Source: CAZNMF01 sp035547155 (lineage in GTDB: Bacteria; Acidobacteriota; Vicinamibacteria; Vicinamibacterales; SCN-69-37). From it: DNA of 13,304 bases. The notes under the pieces are model-generated. The model ran no database searches and was not told where the DNA came from. It saw only the letters and a program-made list of their open reading frames with translations. The stretch lies in contig DASZVJ010000195.1 of assembly GCA_035547155.1 (NCBI GenBank), positions 1 to 13,304 of the forward strand, read 5' to 3'. Positions 1 through 8,555 of the stretch are shown piece after piece. Numbering within the stretch: position 1 is the first letter of the stretch; the number at the start of each line of letters is the position of its first letter. The position numbers were made by a program, and so were the translations under genes.

Positions 1-1244
1 ACCGCGTCTCGCGGCGACGAGCGGCCGCGCACGTCACGCCGGTACTCCGCCGACGATCCGGACGCGCCGCACGAAGGATCCGGCAGCGGCTTCATCATCG
101 ACGCCGACGGTCTCATCCTCACGAACCATCACGTCGTCGCCGGCGCCGATCGCATCACGGTCACGCTGGCCGACGGCCGCGCGCTGCGCGCCGATCTGGT
201 CGGCACGGATCCCGCGCTCGACATCGCGTTGCTTCGCGTGCACGGCCGCGCGCCGTTTCCGGTGGCACCGCTCGGCGACTCCGATTCGCTGCGCGTGGGC
301 CAATGGGTGTGCGCGATCGGCAATCCACTCGGCGTGTACGCGCACTCGGTGACCGTTGGCGTCGTGAGCTTTCTCGGCCGCAAGCTGTTCGATCAGGGGC
401 TGGACGCCTACATCCAGACCGACGCGGCGATCAGCTTCGGCAGCAGCGGCGGCCCGCTCATCGACGCACGCGGAAACGTCGTCGGCATCACGACGGCGAT
501 CAACCCGCAGGCGATGAACATCGGCTTCGCGATTCCGATCAGCCAGGTGACGTCGGTGCTGTCGCAACTGCGCGAGCGCGGCAGCGTCGCGCGCGGCTAT
601 CTCGACATGGGCCTGACGACCGTCACACCGGAGCTGCAGCAGGCGCTTCGTCTGACGCCCGATCATGGCGCGCTCGTGCAGGACGTGCCGGCCGACACGC
701 ATGCGGCGCACGCCGGCCTGCGCGCCTACGACGTCATCACGGCCATCGACGCGCGTGCGGTGCGCAGCGCCGACGATCTGACGCGGCAGGCCGCCACTCT
801 CGCGCCCGGCACGGTTGCCACGCTCGACGTGTGGCGCGACGGCGCCGCGCGCCAGGTGTCGATCAAGCTCGGCCTTCGTCGCGTCGTCGATAGCGCGCAA
901 CGCGGACCGTTCCGCATGACGGACGTGCGGCCGGCCTCGAACGACGAGATGCCACTCGGCATCACCGTGCGCGATCTGGATCCGGATGCCGCGGTGGATC
1001 TGCGGATTCCCGGCTCGGTGCAGGGCGTGCTCGTGGCCGAAGTGGATACGGCAGGTCCCGCGCACGTCGCGCAGGTGCACCCAGGTCAGATCATCGTCGA
1101 GGTCGATCGGCATCCCGTACGATCGATGGCCGACTATCGCGCGGTGACGTCCACGCTGCGATCGGGAGAAGCCGTCGCGCTGCTGATCTACGATCGCTTC
1201 ACCGCGACGCGTGTTCTTCGCACGGTCGTCGCCGACGCCCAACC

Positions 1245-1248
<4 letters not shown>
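1..1248 (+). CDS. HtrA/DegP-type trypsin-like serine protease with two PDZ domains, 5' end outside window
   Basis: Envelope quality-control protease of the HtrA/Deg family, expected to degrade misfolded periplasmic proteins. The frame is open from base 1 and 415 codons are visible, so the start and any signal peptide lie upstream. The protease fold is intact: GSGFII, then LTNHHVV with catalytic His at 130-132 (the second His), DPALDIALL with catalytic Asp at 220-222, and GSSGGPL with the nucleophile Ser at 445-447. The segment before the Ser reads AAISFGSSGG where most Deg proteases have AAINPGNSGG, so the oxyanion-loop neighbourhood differs although the triad is present. PDZ1 lies at about 595-880 (RGYLDMGL, then ALVQDV and AGLRAYDVI) and PDZ2 at about 955-1235 (LGITVRDL, then GVLVAEV and HPGQIIVEV). 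The stop overlaps the next gene by 4 bp (ATGA), implying translational coupling to the response regulator. The family is certain; the exact paralogue (DegP, DegQ or DegS) is not. Confidence 0.93.
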
Positions 1249-2690
<1,442 letters not shown>

Positions 2691-2695
2691 CCCGG

Positions 2696-2724
2696 TTTCG
2701 CGCGGCCGCGGTTTCGTCTAAGAT
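2696..2724 (+). promoter_or_regulatory. Candidate promoter for rnpB
   Basis: TAAGAT at 2719-2724 matches four of six positions of the sigma-70 -10 box and lies 6 bases before the P1 helix that begins at 2730, which suits a transcript starting at the mature RNA 5' end. The hexamer at the right distance upstream (TTTCGC at 2696-2701, 17-bp spacing) is a poor -35, so the call rests mainly on the -10 box and its position. Confidence 0.4.
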
Positions 2725-2729
2725 CACGG

Positions 2730-3177
2730 TTCCGCCGCAGCGGGTCAGATGACCGCCGTCTTGCCGAAGCGCGTGGCGCAAGCCGCGCGCGAAGGCGGAG
2801 GGAGGAAAGTCCGAACTCCACAGGGCAATGCGCCGGGTAACGCCCGGTCGGGGCAACTCGAAGGACAGTGGCACAGAAAACATACCGCCCCGAGCGAGCC
2901 CGCAAGGGCGAGTCGAGGGGTAAGGGTGAAAAGGTGCGGTAAGAGCGCACCGCGTTGGCCGCAAGGTCGACGGCAGGCAAAACCCCGCATGGAGCAAGGC
3001 CAAATAGGGAGGCGCTCGAGGACGGCCCGTCCGAAGCCTCCGGGTAGGCCGCTCGAGCCCGCCAGCAATGCCGGGCCTAGAGGAATGGTCGTCGTCCTGA
3101 GCGAGGCTGCGCGTGCGCAAGCACGCGCGGCCGAGTCGAAGGGAACAGAATTCGGCTTACGACACGCTGCGGCGGAA
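2730..3177 (+). ncRNA. rnpB: RNase P RNA, bacterial class A
   Basis: Catalytic RNA that removes 5' leaders from pre-tRNA, acting with the RnpA protein. Diagnostic cores appear in order: GAGGAAAGTCC at 2802-2812, a GGGTAACGCCC hairpin soon after, GGGTGAAAAGGTGCGG and TAAGAGCGCACCG at about 2924-2953, GGAGCAAGGCCAAATAGGG at about 2992-3010, GGGTAGGC near 3042, CCTAGAGGAATGG near 3077, and ACAGAATTCGGCTTAC at 3145-3160. P1 is a perfect 13-bp helix between 2730-2742 and 3165-3177, which fixes the ends to within a few bases. A GCAA-capped hairpin (3109-3116 with 3121-3128) looks like the P19 element that E. coli lacks. The length of about 448 nt is at the long end for the class. The open frame crossing this region is not coding; the next gene starts at 3208. 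Confidence 0.97.
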
Positions 3178-3207
3178 CTGCAGCGATTCACACGGGGTGG
3201 AGGCAGG

Positions 3208-4461
3208 ATGCGCGTCCGGCGATCGGCAGTCCCCATGACCACGGCCCTGGTGGCACTGTTCGCGGTCGCGCTCGTGGGCGCGCAGCGCGACGGCGCGGCG
3301 CCGGTGGCACAGGGCGGCGCCCGCCAAGGCGGCCGCGGCGGACGCGGCGGCGTCCAGATTCAACCCGGCGAGGAGTGCCCACCAGGCACGACCGAAGTCC
3401 GGCCACGCATCTGTCAGGCGCCTGAATATCCGCCGCCGTCGATCGTCGACTACCGGCCGACGTCGACGCTGGTCACCGACGTTCACCTCGTTCCCAAAGC
3501 CAAGTTCCCGGTCGTCGACATCCACGGCCATCCCGGCAATCTCTCCACGCCGCAGGCGGTCGCCGATCTCGTCGCCGAGATGGACAAGCTCAATCTGCGT
3601 GTGATGGTCGCCGCCAACAACGCAACGGGGCAGGGCCTTCGCGCGCAGATCGAGAACATCGCGAAAAGCCCGTACAAGGACCGCGTCCGTCTGCTCGCCG
3701 GCATCGATCTGCGCAACGTGGGCCCCGGCTCGGGCGCGAAAGCCGCCGCCGAGCTCGACGCGGACATCAAGGCAGGCGCCGTCGGCGTCGGTGAAGTGCC
3801 GAAGAGCTTCGGCCTCACGATTCGCAAGGCCGATGGATCGCGCCTGCGCGTCGACGATCCCGAGCTCGATCCGATCTGGGACGAGCTCGCGACGCTCGGG
3901 CTTCCCGCGTTCATCCACACCGCGGAGCCGCAGGAGTTCTTTCAGCCGCTCGACATGCACAACGAGCGCTGGCTCGAGCTGTCGCTCTTCCGCGATCGCC
4001 GCCACTACGAGCCGGGCGACGTCAGCTTCGAAGAGCTGATGACGGAGCGCAACAACCTGTTCAAACGGCACCCGAAGACGCAGTTCATCGCGGCGCACTT
4101 CGGCTGGCACGCCAACGACCTCGCCCGTGCCGCCAAAATGCTCGACGACTACCCGAACGTCGTCACCGAAGTCGGCGCGGTGCTCTACGACCTCGGCCGC
4201 CAGCCGCGCGCGGCGCACGATTTCTTCGTGAAGTATCAGACGCGGATCCTGTTCGGCAAGGACGCGTTCCAACCCGAGGAGTACCCGTACTACTGGCGCG
4301 TCTTCGAAACGAAGGACGAGTACTTCGATTACTATCGGAACTATCACGCGTTCTGGAAGCTCTACGGCATGGATTTGCCCGACGACGTGCTGAAGAAGCT
4401 GTATTTCCAGAATGCGCGGCGTGTCGTTCCCGGCCTGCCGCAGGCCGGCTGGCCGCAATAA
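3208..4461 (+). CDS. Secreted metal-dependent amidohydrolase (amidohydrolase_2 family)
   Basis: Predicted exported TIM-barrel hydrolase of the amidohydrolase superfamily, 417 aa from the ATG at 3208. That start has GGAGG at 3199-3203 (4-nt spacing) and begins a signal peptide: basic MRVRR, hydrophobic core ALVALFAVALVGA, probable cleavage after VGA near residue 25. A second ATG at 3235 would also keep the hydrophobic core. The mature N-terminus has a Gly/Arg-rich stretch (about 36-48). Metal-site motifs are DIHGHP (H106, H108) at the end of strand 1, IHTAE (H237), AAHFGW (H297) and FGKDAF (D352), the usual HxH/H/H/D set. The substrate is not predictable; relatives include decarboxylases and lactonases. 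The open frame extends upstream through rnpB, but that part is RNA, so longer starts are rejected. It lies 15 bp ahead of the epimerase gene. Confidence 0.87.
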   Translation: MRVRRSAVPMTTALVALFAVALVGAQRDGAAPVAQGGARQGGRGGRGGVQIQPGEECPPGTTEVRPRICQAPEYPPPSIVDYRPTSTLVTDVHLVPKAKFPVVDIHGHPGNLSTPQAVADLVAEMDKLNLRVMVAANNATGQGLRAQIENIAKSPYKDRVRLLAGIDLRNVGPGSGAKAAAELDADIKAGAVGVGEVPKSFGLTIRKADGSRLRVDDPELDPIWDELATLGLPAFIHTAEPQEFFQPLDMHNERWLELSLFRDRRHYEPGDVSFEELMTERNNLFKRHPKTQFIAAHFGWHANDLARAAKMLDDYPNVVTEVGAVLYDLGRQPRAAHDFFVKYQTRILFGKDAFQPEEYPYYWRVFETKDEYFDYYRNYHAFWKLYGMDLPDDVLKKLYFQNARRVVPGLPQAGWPQ

Positions 4462-4476
4462 CCACCGAGGGCGTCT

Positions 4477-5430
4477 TTGGCGAACTATCTCGTGACAGGC
4501 GGTGCGGGCTTCATCGGCTCGCACCTGGTTGAAGAACTGCTCCGGCGCGGCGAGCGCGTCCGGATTCTGGACGACTTCTCGACGGGCCGGCGTGAGAACC
4601 TGCCGCCGGCCGGCGCGTGCGAGGTGATCGAAGGCGACATCGCGGATCCCGCCATCGCCGTGCGTGCGGTCGCCGGATGCGATTTCGTCCTGCACCAGGG
4701 CGCCATTCCGTCCGTGCCGCGCTCGATCAAAGAGCCGCTGGCCACCCATCGCGCCAACATCGACGGCATCGTCAACATCCTCGTTGCGGCTCGCGACGCA
4801 CGCGCCAAACGTGTCGTCTTCGCCGGCTCATCATCGGTGTACGGCAACTCGGCCGTGCTGCCGAAGCGCGAGGACATGCGGCCGTCGCCGCTGTCGCCGT
4901 ACGCCTTGCACAAGCTGGTCGGCGAGCAGTACTGCCAGATGTTCACGCAGCTCTACGGACTGGAGACCGTCGTCACGCGGTACTTCAACGTCTTCGGTCC
5001 GCGGCAGCAGCCGGGCTCGCCGTACTCGGGCGTGATCTCGCTGTTCATCGAAGCGATCGCGACCAACACCGCACCGACGGTCTATGGCGACGGCAAGCAG
5101 ACGCGCGACTTTACCTACGTCGGCGACGTCGTGAACGGCGTGTTGCGGGCCTGCACAGCGCCGAAAGCTGCGGGAGAAGTGATCAACGTCGCCGCCGGTG
5201 GACGTGTCTCGCTGCTCGAGCTGATTCACTCGCTGCAGCACATTCTCGGCTCGCACGTGGAACCCGTGTTCAAACCGTCGCGTGAAGGCGACGTGCACGA
5301 CTCACAGGCCGACATCTTCAAAGCGCGGCAGATCCTGGGTTTCGAGCCGACGACGTCGTTCGAAGACGGGTTGAGGAGGACGGTCGACTGGTATCAGCAG
5401 GCGCGGGCGGCTGCCGGATCGCGCGCCTGA
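4477..5430 (+). CDS. NAD-dependent nucleotide-sugar epimerase, probable UDP-GlcNAc/UDP-Glc 4-epimerase
   Basis: Extended short-chain dehydrogenase/reductase that should invert C4 of a UDP-sugar in the cytoplasm, supplying precursors for surface polysaccharide. 317 aa. The Rossmann fingerprint TGGAGFIGSHL is at 7-17, an acidic NAD ribose-binding pair at D32/D33, the catalytic Ser in AGSSSVYG (117-123) and the YxxxK pair Y142/K146. The HQGAIPSVPRSI segment and the RYFNVFGPRQ loop resemble WbpP/TviC-type UDP-N-acetylhexosamine 4-epimerases more than E. coli GalE. Substrate specificity is an inference. The start is TTG at 4477, preceded by GAGGG (4467-4471); it places the glycine-rich loop at the expected distance from the N-terminus, and no better start fits. 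There is no glycosyltransferase neighbour, so the pathway cannot be read from context. Confidence 0.88.
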   Translation: MANYLVTGGAGFIGSHLVEELLRRGERVRILDDFSTGRRENLPPAGACEVIEGDIADPAIAVRAVAGCDFVLHQGAIPSVPRSIKEPLATHRANIDGIVNILVAARDARAKRVVFAGSSSVYGNSAVLPKREDMRPSPLSPYALHKLVGEQYCQMFTQLYGLETVVTRYFNVFGPRQQPGSPYSGVISLFIEAIATNTAPTVYGDGKQTRDFTYVGDVVNGVLRACTAPKAAGEVINVAAGGRVSLLELIHSLQHILGSHVEPVFKPSREGDVHDSQADIFKARQILGFEPTTSFEDGLRRTVDWYQQARAAAGSRA

Positions 5431-5534
5431 TTTCCTCCGGTCCGGGCGCGACCCGAGTCGAACATCGGCGGCCCGCCGACGTCTGAGCCGACCGGCTGCA
5501 CGTGCGCGGCGTCAAGTGTCTGATCGGAGGGCTC

Positions 5535-7898
5535 ATGCTGGCTGACCTTCGTCACGCGCTTCGCGCACTCCGTCACGCCCGAGGGTTTTCGATCGTTGCG
5601 ATCCTCACGCTGGCCTTGGGGATCGGCGCCAACACCGCACTCTTCAGCGTGGCGGACGCCATCCTGCTGCGTCCGCTGCCGTATCCGGATTCCGATCGGC
5701 TGGTTGCGATCGAAGATGCGTCTTCGTTGGCCAACTGGCGCGGCGAGGTCCGTAAGGACGTCGAAGACAGCACCGCTTTCGCCGGCGTCGGCACGTATGT
5801 CGCCGGCGCAGTGAACGTCGGCGGCGATCCGGCGGCGGAGCGCGTTCGGGCCGCTGCGGTGTCCGCCGGCTTCTTCCGGGCGCTGGCTTCGCAGCCGATC
5901 GCCGGACGCGTGTTCACGGCCGACGACCTGAAGATCGATCTGCATCAGGCCGTGATCAGCCACGCGCTTTGGACGCGTCGCGGGCGTTCTCTGCCGCCCG
6001 GCGGGGAAGTGCTCATCAACGGACGCCCATTCGTCATCGCGGGCATCATGCCGCCGCGAGTGGATTTCCCGGGCCGCACTGATGTCTGGATCCCGATGGG
6101 ATCTGACAGTCAAATCGCCGGCGCTGCGGCTGCGCCGGCAGCGATTGCGCGGCTCGCGTCAGGCGTGACGCCTGATCGCGCACGTCTGGAGATCGAGCGC
6201 ATCGCCGCCGCCAACGGCAGGCGCGATGCAAACGCACCTTCGATCCAGGTCGTGCCGCTCCACGACGAGCTCGTGGGGCCAGTGCGACCGGTGCTCCTCA
6301 CCCTTGCGATGGCCGTGGCGCTCGTGCTGCTGGTGGCCTGCCTCAACGTCGCCAGCCTGCTGCTGGCGCGCGTCTCGGCGCGGGAACGCGAGATCGCCGC
6401 GCGCCGTACGCTCGGCGCCACGGGACTGAAGCTTGTCCGCCTCCTGCTCTGCGAGAGCGCGCTGCTGTCGGCCGGCGCGGGTCTTCTCGCGGTGCCGGTA
6501 GCCGTGTGGACGCTCGCCGCGATTCGGGTCGTGCTCCCGGCCGCGCAGGTCGGCGCCGACGTCGTGGCCATCGACGCGCGCGCCCTTCTCATCACGGCGG
6601 TTCTGTGCGTGACGGCCACGTGCATTTTCGGGCTGGCGCCCGTGTGGTCACTGCGACGCACTGGCGCCGCCGATCTCCTGCGCACGAAGTCGTCGAGCAC
6701 CAGCGATCCGTTCTGGCGCCGCTTCCGCAGCGCCCTGGTGATCGCCGAGCTCGCCATCGCCCTCGTCCTCATTGCCGGCGCGGCCACGGTTGGGCGGACC
6801 GTCAGCACGCTGATGCGCGTCGATCTCGGCGCCACCGGCGATCGCGCGCTGACGGCCGAAACGACGCTGCCGTTGGCGCGGTACGGCTCGCTGGAGCCGC
6901 TCGCGTCGTTCTTCGAGCAGATGGAGACTGCCGTGAAACGGATTCCCGGCGTCGAGGCGGTGGGCGCCACGAGCCGTCTGCCGGGCACCCACGAGCTGGG
7001 TATCGCGCGGTCCATCCTGGTCGACGGACGTCCGGTGCCCGAAGGCGCCCAGCGCGCGGTCAGCTATCTCTTCGCGTCACCGGATTACTTTCAGGCGATC
7101 GGCATCCCGCTCGTTGCAGGACGTCATTTCACTTCAACCGATCGAGCGGGAGCTCTGCCTGTCGCGATGATCAGCGAAAGCGTGGCGCGGCGCGTGGGCC
7201 TGTCGCCGGCCGAGGCGATAGGCGAGCGCATCGCGATTGGTCTTCAGGGACGCTCAATGGCGACGATCGTCGGCGTGGTGCGCGACGTGCGGCTGCAGGG
7301 ACCGGAAGCCGATCCCGGCGCTCAGTTGTACGTCCCGCTCGCGCAGCAACCCAACTACGCCACCACCTTCATCGTCGTCAAAACCGCAGGCGAGTCGGCG
7401 GCCGTGACGCCAGCGCTCCGAGCGGCGATAGCGAGCGTCGATTCCAGGGTGCCGATGTACAACGTCCAGACGTTCGAGCAGATACGCGCAAACTTTCTGG
7501 CCGATCGCGGGTTCGCCATGGACGTGCTGAGCGCGTTCGGTGTGCTGGCGCTATTCCTGGCGGGCATCGGGTTGTATGGCACGCTCACGTATCTGGTGCA
7601 GCTTCGGACGCCGGAGATCGGCATCCGGATGGCCCTCGGCGCGTCGCCCGGCGCCGTTCGATGGCAGATCCTGCGGCAAGGATTGCTGCACGCCATCGCC
7701 GCCGTTGCCATCGGCGCGGCGGCACCGGCGCTGCTGCTGCGCATCATGACGAGTGTCGTCCGAGGCGTCGAACGCCCTGATGTCACGGTGTTCGCTGCAG
7801 CAGCCGCGGCAATGCTGATCGTGATCATGCCGATCATCTGGCTTCCCGCACGGCGAGCGACGGCCATCGACCCGGTGCACGCGTTGCGTGCCGAATAG
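5535..7898 (+). CDS. ADOP-family ABC transporter permease (MacB/FtsX-like, duplicated, orphan)
   Basis: Integral inner-membrane protein of the acidobacterial duplicated orphan permease family, which resembles two fused MacB permease halves. 787 aa from the ATG at 5535, chosen because GGAGG at 5526-5530 precedes it and because MLADLRHALRALRHARGF is the usual family start; a GTG at 5502 adds 11 atypical residues. About eight membrane segments are visible (near 18-40, 252-278, 303-330, 350-373, 399-420, 661-685, 715-737, 750-770). A MacB-type periplasmic domain follows segment 1 and another follows segment 5; FtsX-type regions contain REIAARRTLGAT (286-296) and PEIGIRMALGAS (693-704). No ATPase gene is adjacent. 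Related proteins are thought to work in macrolide/lipoprotein-type efflux or as mechanotransmitters; the role of this one is unknown. Confidence 0.92.
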   Translation: MLADLRHALRALRHARGFSIVAILTLALGIGANTALFSVADAILLRPLPYPDSDRLVAIEDASSLANWRGEVRKDVEDSTAFAGVGTYVAGAVNVGGDPAAERVRAAAVSAGFFRALASQPIAGRVFTADDLKIDLHQAVISHALWTRRGRSLPPGGEVLINGRPFVIAGIMPPRVDFPGRTDVWIPMGSDSQIAGAAAAPAAIARLASGVTPDRARLEIERIAAANGRRDANAPSIQVVPLHDELVGPVRPVLLTLAMAVALVLLVACLNVASLLLARVSAREREIAARRTLGATGLKLVRLLLCESALLSAGAGLLAVPVAVWTLAAIRVVLPAAQVGADVVAIDARALLITAVLCVTATCIFGLAPVWSLRRTGAADLLRTKSSSTSDPFWRRFRSALVIAELAIALVLIAGAATVGRTVSTLMRVDLGATGDRALTAETTLPLARYGSLEPLASFFEQMETAVKRIPGVEAVGATSRLPGTHELGIARSILVDGRPVPEGAQRAVSYLFASPDYFQAIGIPLVAGRHFTSTDRAGALPVAMISESVARRVGLSPAEAIGERIAIGLQGRSMATIVGVVRDVRLQGPEADPGAQLYVPLAQQPNYATTFIVVKTAGESAAVTPALRAAIASVDSRVPMYNVQTFEQIRANFLADRGFAMDVLSAFGVLALFLAGIGLYGTLTYLVQLRTPEIGIRMALGASPGAVRWQILRQGLLHAIAAVAIGAAAPALLLRIMTSVVRGVERPDVTVFAAAAAAMLIVIMPIIWLPARRATAIDPVHALRAE

Positions 7899-7911
7899 GC
7901 GATCGCAGGTC

Positions 7912-8001
7912 CTGCGGTTTCCATCCGGCCGCACAGGTCTCCATCCGCGCAACCGCAGTTGCCCCTTACGTGTCGCTCGCGTGCTGCCGCGGTAACTGCG
8001 G
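7912..8001 (+). repeat. Three-segment complementary array (mutually exclusive hairpins)
   Basis: Segment A, CTGCGGTT at 7912-7919, is perfectly complementary to AACCGCAG at 7951-7958. The overlapping segment B, 7953-7963, pairs over 11 bp (one G-U) with segment C, 7991-8001. Because A-B and B-C share bases 7953-7958, only one pairing can form at a time. As RNA this resembles an attenuator or leader switch downstream of the permease. As DNA the arms could be repeated half-sites for a regulator. No ligand-binding consensus was recognised. Confidence 0.45.
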
Positions 8002-8025
8002 GCGCGATCCGAGACGGATCGCGCC
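8001..8025 (+). repeat. Perfect 11-bp inverted repeat: terminator-like hairpin or enhancer-binding site
   Basis: GGCGCGATCCG at 8001-8011 is repeated in inverse at 8015-8025 around a 3-base AGA centre. As RNA it is a very stable hairpin, but the following bases (GCACTCTTCTCG) are only mildly T-rich, so it would be a weak intrinsic terminator for the permease gene. Its centre lies about 130 bp upstream of the predicted sigma-54 start site near 8142, the distance typical of palindromic activator sites for sigma-54 promoters. The sequence does not decide between the two. Confidence 0.55.
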
Positions 8026-8115
8026 GCACTCTTCTCGTGTTCGCTTCGCGTCGCGTCCGCGCTAGACGCATCGACTCAATCACTTAGCGTTCGATCCAGT
8101 GCGGTGCTGTCGCGA

Positions 8116-8131
8116 TGGCGCGGCGCTTGCC
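8116..8131 (+). promoter_or_regulatory. Candidate sigma-54 (-24/-12) promoter
   Basis: TGGCGCGGCGCTTGCC matches the RpoN consensus TGGCACGNNNNTTGCW at every specified position except A5 (G here) and the last base. The invariant GG (8117-8118) and GC (8129-8130) are exactly 10 bases apart. Transcription would start near 8142, giving a leader of about 66 nt before the ATG at 8208. Support comes from two sigma-54-type AAA+ regulator genes in the window, one of them just downstream of this operon. Such matches can arise by chance in GC-rich DNA. Confidence 0.55.
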
Positions 8132-8207
8132 TTCTTCGTGGTCGCGGCCGCATCGACGTCATTCGGGCGATCGAGACGACGGCCGAGCCATTCGAGGGAG
8201 GACTGTC

Positions 8208-8555
8208 ATGATTCGTACGAAGGTTGCGGCTGGCGCGCTGGCGCTCGCGTTGGCGACGGCCAGCATCGGAACGTCGCCGGTGTTCGCCACGGCCGCTCAA
8301 GAGACGAAAGTGCCCGTCGCGTCCAGCACGGCGCCGATGACGCTGGTCAACCTGAACTCCGCCACCAGCGACGAGCTGCAGAAGCTGCCGGGCATCGGTC
8401 CCGCCCTGGCGTCCCGCATCCTCGACTATCGCCAGAAGAACGGCGGTTTCAAGAAGATCGAGGATCTGATGAACGTCAAGGGCATCGGCGAGAAGGCGTT
8501 CCTCAAGCTCAAGCCGCAGATCACGGTCACGCCGGTGCGCGTGGCGGAGCGCTGA
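8208..8555 (+). CDS. comEA: ComEA-like secreted helix-hairpin-helix DNA-binding protein
   Basis: Small exported protein, 115 aa, resembling the DNA receptor of natural transformation, which binds double-stranded DNA in the periplasm and ratchets it in. The signal peptide is clear: MIRTK, hydrophobic AAGALALALATASIG, likely cleavage near residues 28-30. After a short linker, a tandem HhH domain fills 47-106: VNLNSATSDELQKLPGIG, first hairpin LPGIGPALASRI (60-71), connecting YRQKNGGFKKIEDL, second hairpin VKGIGEKAFLKL (90-101). Only this core is present. The ATG at 8208 is fixed by AGGGAGGA ending 5 bases upstream. The stop TGA overlaps the next ATG by one base (TGATG), so the pseudopilin gene is translationally coupled. 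Secreted HhH proteins of this size are also found in species not shown to be competent, so a role in transformation is inference, strengthened by the pseudopilin neighbour. Confidence 0.88.
   Translation: MIRTKVAAGALALALATASIGTSPVFATAAQETKVPVASSTAPMTLVNLNSATSDELQKLPGIGPALASRILDYRQKNGGFKKIEDLMNVKGIGEKAFLKLKPQITVTPVRVAER

Larger units (their letters stand above)
7899..8207 (+). other. Intergenic regulatory region before the comEA-like operon
   Basis: A non-coding stretch of 309 bp between the permease stop and the comEA-like start. It contains the arms of two mutually exclusive stem-loops (7912-8001), a perfect 11-bp inverted repeat (8001-8025), a -24/-12 promoter candidate (8116-8131) and a purine-rich ribosome binding site (AGGGAGGA, 8195-8202). 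Open frames crossing it have no recognisable protein content. No tRNA or known riboswitch was recognised. Confidence 0.7.

Noticed and set aside
2749..3207. N-terminal extension of the amidohydrolase frame
   Set aside because: This stretch is the RNase P RNA; the real start at 3208 has a ribosome binding site and a signal peptide.
3157..4749. 530-codon open frame on the minus strand
   Set aside because: It lies antisense to the amidohydrolase and the start of the epimerase, both with clear motifs; the translation is Arg/Ala/Val-rich with no recognisable domain, typical of GC-rich shadow frames.
5502..5534. GTG start 11 codons upstream for the permease
   Set aside because: The ATG at 5535 has a GGAGG site and gives the standard family N-terminus.
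5431..5534. Terminator or promoter between the epimerase and permease genes
   Set aside because: There are only short GC-rich palindromes such as CGGCGG/CCGCCG with no loop room or T-tract, and no convincing promoter hexamers.
8099..8554. N-terminal extension of the pseudopilin frame
   Set aside because: It overlaps comEA in another frame and the translation has no family similarity; the prepilin leader requires the start at 8555.
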